DNA from: Undaria pinnatifida
Taxonomy: Eukaryota > Sar > Phaeophyceae > Laminariales > Alariaceae
Direction: 5' to 3'
DNA length: 64,000 nt
Assembly (NCBI GenBank): GCA_012845835.1
Contig: JABAKD010000022.1
Location: 7,287,542 to 7,351,541 of the forward strand
Shown: one piece after another, positions 59,847 to 64,000 of the stretch
Layout of the letters: the number at the start of each line of letters is the position of its first letter
How positions within the stretch are numbered: the stretch's first letter is position 1
Program-made: the position numbers and the translations under genes
The notes under the pieces: generated by a model
Databases searched by the model: none
Told to the model about the DNA's origin: nothing
What the model saw: only the letters and a program-made list of their open reading frames with translations

Positions 59847-62800
59847 TTTACTGCTCTCGTTATCTCCACCTCCACCCCTCATGCTCGCGCCCCCCCTCCC
59901 CCAATCCTCATCCCATTATGCCCCCTCCGATTTCCTCTCTTTTTACCCTCTTTGTAACTGCAATGGTAGTTTTGGAGACGAACTACTTGGACTTAGTGTA
60001 GGTTGAGTGTTGCAGTAATACAGGGGTTATAACTCCTTTAGAGCCACGTTTTTCGAGACAAATACTGGGTTGGAACTAGGATTAGAAAAAGGGGTAAAAA
60101 GAACAAGACAGCCCGTCTCACCCCCCCTCCCTCTTCTCCCTCAACACCACCGCCAACCGCACCCGAACGAAAAAACAGAGACATGCACGAGCGCATCAAG
60201 CGGCGTCAGCAGAAAAGCGCGGCTTTCATGGACCAGTCCCTCGAAGAGCAAGCCGAGCAGATCATGCGCAGGCACGGCGCAAGGCTGCCACGGCGTGAAG
60301 AGCGAGGCTTCGAAGACGAAGACGACGACTTCGGGATGGGCCCCGGGTCGGTGGCAGGGAGGAGCGTGGGGGGAGGGGAAGGAAGCGTTTTGGGGCGGGG
60401 AGGCCCGGGGTTGGAGGGGCTGGGGGATGGGATGAGCGATGATGGAGGAGGCCTTGGTGGGGGGTTGGGCGGCGGGGGTAGGGGAGGGGGCCGGGCTGGA
60501 GGATATAGTGATGATGACATGGGGGATCCTATGGGTGGCGTTGTCGACCCCGAGGTGGGTTTGTCTCGTGGTTTGGGTTTGGGTTTGGGTTTTGGTGGGT
60601 GTTTGTGAGTTTGTGTGTGTTTTTGTGTAATGGCTGTTTTTTGTCGGGGGTATGTTTCTGTTTGTCATGGTCGGTGTACTTGCACTACGGTGCTGACTGT
60701 ATGCTTTGTTTTTTGTTTATGGTATTATGTTCGTGTTGTGGTTTTGAGGGTGTGGGCGTGTTCGTGTGTCCATGTGTTTCGCTTTGTTTTCGTATATGTG
60801 TGTGTGGTGGGGGTCAGTCGTTGCGTGTGCGTCTCCAGTTGCTTTGTGCTGCCAGCGCTCGCGTACACGAGCCAACCTCATGACAAGCTCCATGGCCGAG
60901 GCAGCGGCGTTTCGTTTTTTCCCTCCCATTTTTCTTCTTTCCTGTTTTTATATTCCTCTGCCTTGTCTGTATTTCCTTCTTTTTGTTTGGTTTCCTGTTT
61001 TTTGTTTGTCGTTTTTAAATGCGAAATGGGTGTCTGTCGTTTCGTGTGCGCTCGCCGCTTGTGTGCCTGCCTCGCTTCAGGTGGCGCAGCAAGCGCTGTT
61101 GCCTGGCATCTCTGACAAGAGCCTGTTCGTTGTGGAGTGCAAGACCGGGAAGGAGAACACGGTAAGCCTCCCCTCCCTCCCCTCCCCTAGTCTCCCTCCC
61201 GTCTACATTCAAAAATCCGCTTTCTGTCATTGCCAGCGGATCGAGCTTCTGATCTACGATGGCGCGCCTAAAAAGCAGGTGCTCATTGCCACCCTCGCGT
61301 GCCCGAGTCTCCCATGTGAATCTCCCATGTGCCCCTGTCAATTGCCGGATCTCCCACGAAGAACAACCCGAGGAATGTTCGAGTTCGAGCTTCCATCCTT
61401 CCGATCGGCGCACACAGTTGACGGCAGTGGCAAGTATCCACCGGCGCGAGTTCTTAGCGAGTGCGCCTCGATTACCAATAACCGAGGCTGCTATCCCCCA
61501 TTACCGCTACCGGATTTTGATCCACTCGCACGAGTGACTCTGCACTCGCACGAGTGACTCTGTACCTCACTGACAAAAATGCAGTAGGCGATGCGTTTGG
61601 GGCAGCGTAGCTTACCGTTCCATCGCGGGTTCGTAGCCCAAAATTGCCGTTCCATCGCGCGATTTCATAGCCCAAAATTACCATTCCATCGCGCGGGTTC
61701 ACTCGTAGCCCAAAATTGAAACACCACGGAAGCTTGAGACCGCAAAGGAACAGGAGCGATTGACCCCGAGCCACTGCAAAAAAAGCCTCCAAAAGTTAAA
61801 GGAAACCCCTACCGTAGCGTTAGGATATAGATGATACAGAAGATGCTGGCCGCAACGGCGAAACAGGACGGGGATAGGATAAGCAAACAGTTTCTATGTA
61901 ATGTATGGAAGAAGCGTAATGAGCGCCCAAATGTTGGAGGTGTCTCTATTAAGAGTAGGAACTGTGCTCCGTCTCGAAAGGGATTCGTGGTCAATGGTCG
62001 AATGACTTAAGGCAAGCAACAAATGGGTACGCCCCCCCTTAACATGCCTCCCAGTCGGTGAAAACCCGACGTTCTCCGCCCCGGCGTAGTAGGGATGCGA
62101 GGGTCTATGGTCATACGACTACGGCCATGCGCAAACTGAGTACTTCCCCCCCCCCCCCTTCTAACCCCCCCCACTACCGTATCCTTGGCCGCATCTGTTA
62201 CTGTTAAATGTGTACATTGGTACATTGGTACGTTCGACTGGACTAGCCGTTTAGAAGTTGCACCCCTGGTTTTTTAACAAACCGCTTGGAAACGGTGTGG
62301 GACGATTTTTTCCGGTGGCGTAGCGGTTGTTGATCCCCGTTTTCTTGGCGACTGCAGCCACGTTTCCAGACCGCAGCTTTTTTTTCGCCGCTGATTTTTA
62401 CCGAAGAGTTGGGTTGACTTTTTGGTCTGAACAGACTGCTTTGTTTTGTTTTGTTTTGTTTTGTTGTGTTGGTTGTCTGAGTTCGTCATGTTTGCTTCCA
62501 TCCATGCACTCGTGCAAGTGCTGCTCTGTGTACGAATGAATAACACTATGTTTTGCGCCCAAAACACTTGTCCGTTTTTCTTGGTTGGTTGCCCGTCTTT
62601 CATACCCCCCCACCCCCACCCCCCATCCCCGATCCCCGGGTGAACGCCTCCCCCGTCCCGTTGTCCCCCCCAGCTATGCCACTCTCTCATGAACAAGGCG
62701 GTCTGATTGGTTTAGGTTCTCATCCCCCACCTCCCATCCCCCATCCCCGGTTGCACGCCTCCCCCTCCCTTTGTCCACCCCCCCAGCTGTGCCACTCTCT

Positions 62801-63583
62801 GATTAACAAGGCAGTCTACTTCAAGACGCATGGCAAGCCCTTCGGAGTGACCTCTGTCGTGGTGCCGGCGGGAACGAAGGGTTTCTTATATCTGGAGGCC
62901 ATGAACGAACCGGCCGTCCGCGCGGCTCTCAACGGACTAAGAGGGGTGAGTTTTCGTTCCCGCCCCCCTTGTCTACACCCTCTACCCCCCCCCCCCCCCC
63001 CCCTCGCGCCTCCCCGCCCGTCTTCCTTGTGCAACCGACAGACAGAACATATGATTGTAATCGCTCGATCGCTTGGGAGTGGATGCGCCGCTTTCAGTTG
63101 TTTTCTTTTGTTCTATGTCTTTTCTTTTCTTTTCATGTTTTTTCTTCTATTTTTCTGTGTTTTTTTGTGAACCGCGAAGGTTAGATGCATTATAAAAATC
63201 TCGAAGTGCACGTTAGAGGAGATTAACGTGAGTATCGAAGGCGTGCGCGTGAGGGGGGAGGGGGGAACATGTGTTTTTGTTTGTTTGCGCCTCTGGTCTT
63301 GGAGCGAAATACCCGGCGCTTTTTTTAGTTGCGGATACTTGACGCCTTGTTATTTCGATATATATTTATTAATTATTTGTTTTTTTTCATGTTTTTCGTT
63401 TGTTTTGATTCATGGTGCGCTTTTTCGCAGGTCTACCACAGCAAGCTGAGGAAGGTGCCCATCCCGGACATGACCGCGGTGCTAAGCGTCCGCAGCGCGA
63501 CAAGGAGTAAGCCGGTCCGCCAAAACCAGTTCGTGCGCCTTAAGCGCAAGCCCTATAAAGACGACCTGGCCAAGGTGGTGGAG
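56434..63583 (+). CDS. SPT5: SPT5 transcription elongation factor (partial, 6 exons visible)
   Basis: Large subunit of the SPT4-SPT5 (DSIF) complex, which clamps RNA polymerase II and controls elongation. Exons: 56434-56708, 59099-59194, 60179-60554, 61081-61161, 62787-62945, 63431-63583, joined in one frame for 380 residues; all visible introns are GT-AG. The start MSDDDGLRDSDSD is followed by 18 glutamates (22-39) and a Gly/Ser/Lys-rich stretch, the acidic N-terminus of the family. Exon 2 is acidic (YDDMAEVDDDDEEDYDD). Exon 3 has the conserved basic/EEQAEQIMRRHG segment, then a long glycine-rich stretch. QQALLPGISDKSLFVVECKTG starts the NGN domain (about 257-345), which continues with GFLYLEAMNEPAVRAALNG. 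FVRLKRKPYKDDLAKV (363-378) is the first KOW motif. The remaining KOWs and C-terminal repeats lie beyond 64000. Confidence 0.95.
57129..57245 (+). repeat. Dispersed repeat, copy 2 (see 16788-16906)
   Basis: TCACATTAACTCGCATAATC, AAGTCCGTGGTCACAGG and AATACCCCAGGGAAACAAGA match the copy upstream of the LINE relic. In SPT5 intron 1. Confidence 0.75.
58480..58725 (+). repeat. GCT/CTG-rich repeat with GTGTGATTTGGTGGGCTGCT units
   Basis: CTG runs alternate with TGTGATTTNGNTGGGCTGCTG repeated about six times. In SPT5 intron 1. Long open frames here are repeat artefacts. Confidence 0.8.
59955..60055 (+). mobile_element. Degenerate copy of the TTAACGCCTTTACAACTGG MITE family
   Basis: TTTTGGAGACGAACTACTTG, GACTTAGTGTAGG and AGGGGTTATAACTCCTTTAGAGCC resemble the middle and end of 37938-38031, with an adjoining inverted fragment. 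In SPT5 intron 2. Confidence 0.45.
61836..62165 (+). mobile_element. Family A then family B LINE 3' ends in tandem
   Basis: Family A (GACGGGGATAGGATAAGCAA, TGGAGGTGTCTCTATTAAGA, AAATGGGTACG, C-run ending 62038) is followed within 5 bases by family B (GGTGAAAACCCGACGTTCTC, GGGTCTATGGTCATACGACT, CTGAGTACTT, C-run 62145-62158). In SPT5 intron 4. Confidence 0.85.
62612..62846 (+). repeat. Tandem duplication spanning the acceptor and 5' part of SPT5 exon 5
   Basis: The true acceptor and exon start (CCCCCAG then LCHSLINKAVYF, from 62787) is preceded 113 bases earlier by CCCCCAG then LCHSLMNKAV and a stop codon. About 33 bases of exon are copied. The upstream C-rich intron is duplicated as well. 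Confidence 0.85.
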
Positions 63584-64000
63584 GTGAGGCGGAACACAAA
63601 CGAGGACATGATGGATGGCATGGGGGGGAGGGGGGGGTGGTCGTTTTTTTCTGGCCTCGATCCTGACTCCGATACAGATTCTCATGTCGCTTTTTGGTTT
63701 TGGTTTTGGTTTCCGATCGATTTTTGGGACCGGTTCTGAAGTCGGTTCCGGTTCCGGTTCGGATTTCGATTCCGTTTTCAGCTTCGGTTTCGATTCGCTG
63801 AATTTTTACACGCCTATCCTTTCCTTCATACCCTGGTATGCTTTTCCCCCTCTCTTCCGTTTTTTGTGCGTTGTGTTGTAGTTTCTTTCGTGTTATTCAT
63901 TTTTTGCCACTGTCGTCGCTGCAACTGCCACCGCCGCTGTGCACGCCCCCTAACCTGTAGCTCTAACCGCTAACCCCACTCCTAACCCCACCTGCCTTGG
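63584..64000. other. SPT5 intron 6, to the window edge
   Basis: No exon seen. GGTTTC/GGTTCC hexamer-like repeats occupy 63690-63800, and CTAACC-type units appear at 63950-63990. The next SPT5 exon must lie beyond 64000. Confidence 0.6.

Noticed and set aside
61200-61290. Possible SPT5 exon reading RIELLIYDGAPKKQ after a CAG
   Set aside because: Joining exon 4 directly to 62787 gives the conserved NGN sequence with the family's spacing; inserting this segment would break it.

Overview
This is a nuclear, intron-rich eukaryotic window with three recognisable protein-coding genes and a dense load of retroelement ends, small inverted-repeat elements and simple repeats. Introns of 0.4 to 5 kb, long poly-C tracts, mixed base composition and a plant/protist-type glycerol-3-phosphate dehydrogenase without EF-hands suggest a large-genome alga. 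A brown alga or related stramenopile is my best guess. This is inference; no marker gene in the window proves it.

Layout. (1) 1159-14829, minus: CCT5, the epsilon subunit of the cytosolic TRiC/CCT chaperonin. Ten exons are visible (441 residues) and the last ~100 residues lie beyond the left edge. (2) 14830-22319: intergenic DNA with a decayed LINE reverse transcriptase (17390-19721, minus), a tRNA-like/SINE segment and simple repeats. (3) 22320-41660, plus: mitochondrial FAD-dependent glycerol-3-phosphate dehydrogenase, 16 exons, 623 residues if the upstream ATG is used. (4) 41661-56433: about 15 kb with no gene I can support, made of tandem duplications, inverted-repeat elements and LINE ends. 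(5) 56434-63583 and beyond, plus: transcription elongation factor SPT5, six exons (acidic N-terminus, NGN domain, start of the first KOW), continuing past the right edge. The three genes are unrelated housekeeping genes, with no sign of a functional cluster. CCT5 and the dehydrogenase are divergently transcribed.

Four patterns stand out. First, two LINE 3'-end families (about 20 copies) terminate in the motif GAGTAC followed by poly(C), and they are stacked end to end. Second, in all three genes short tandem duplications span an exon-intron boundary, leaving decoy exon ends, most with intact splice sites, in the adjacent intron. Third, TIR elements with TA target sites begin exactly at the 5' splice site of two introns. 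Fourth, three dehydrogenase introns appear to use GC-AG rather than GT-AG borders. All exon models are from reading protein similarity and splice motifs by eye and have no transcript support.
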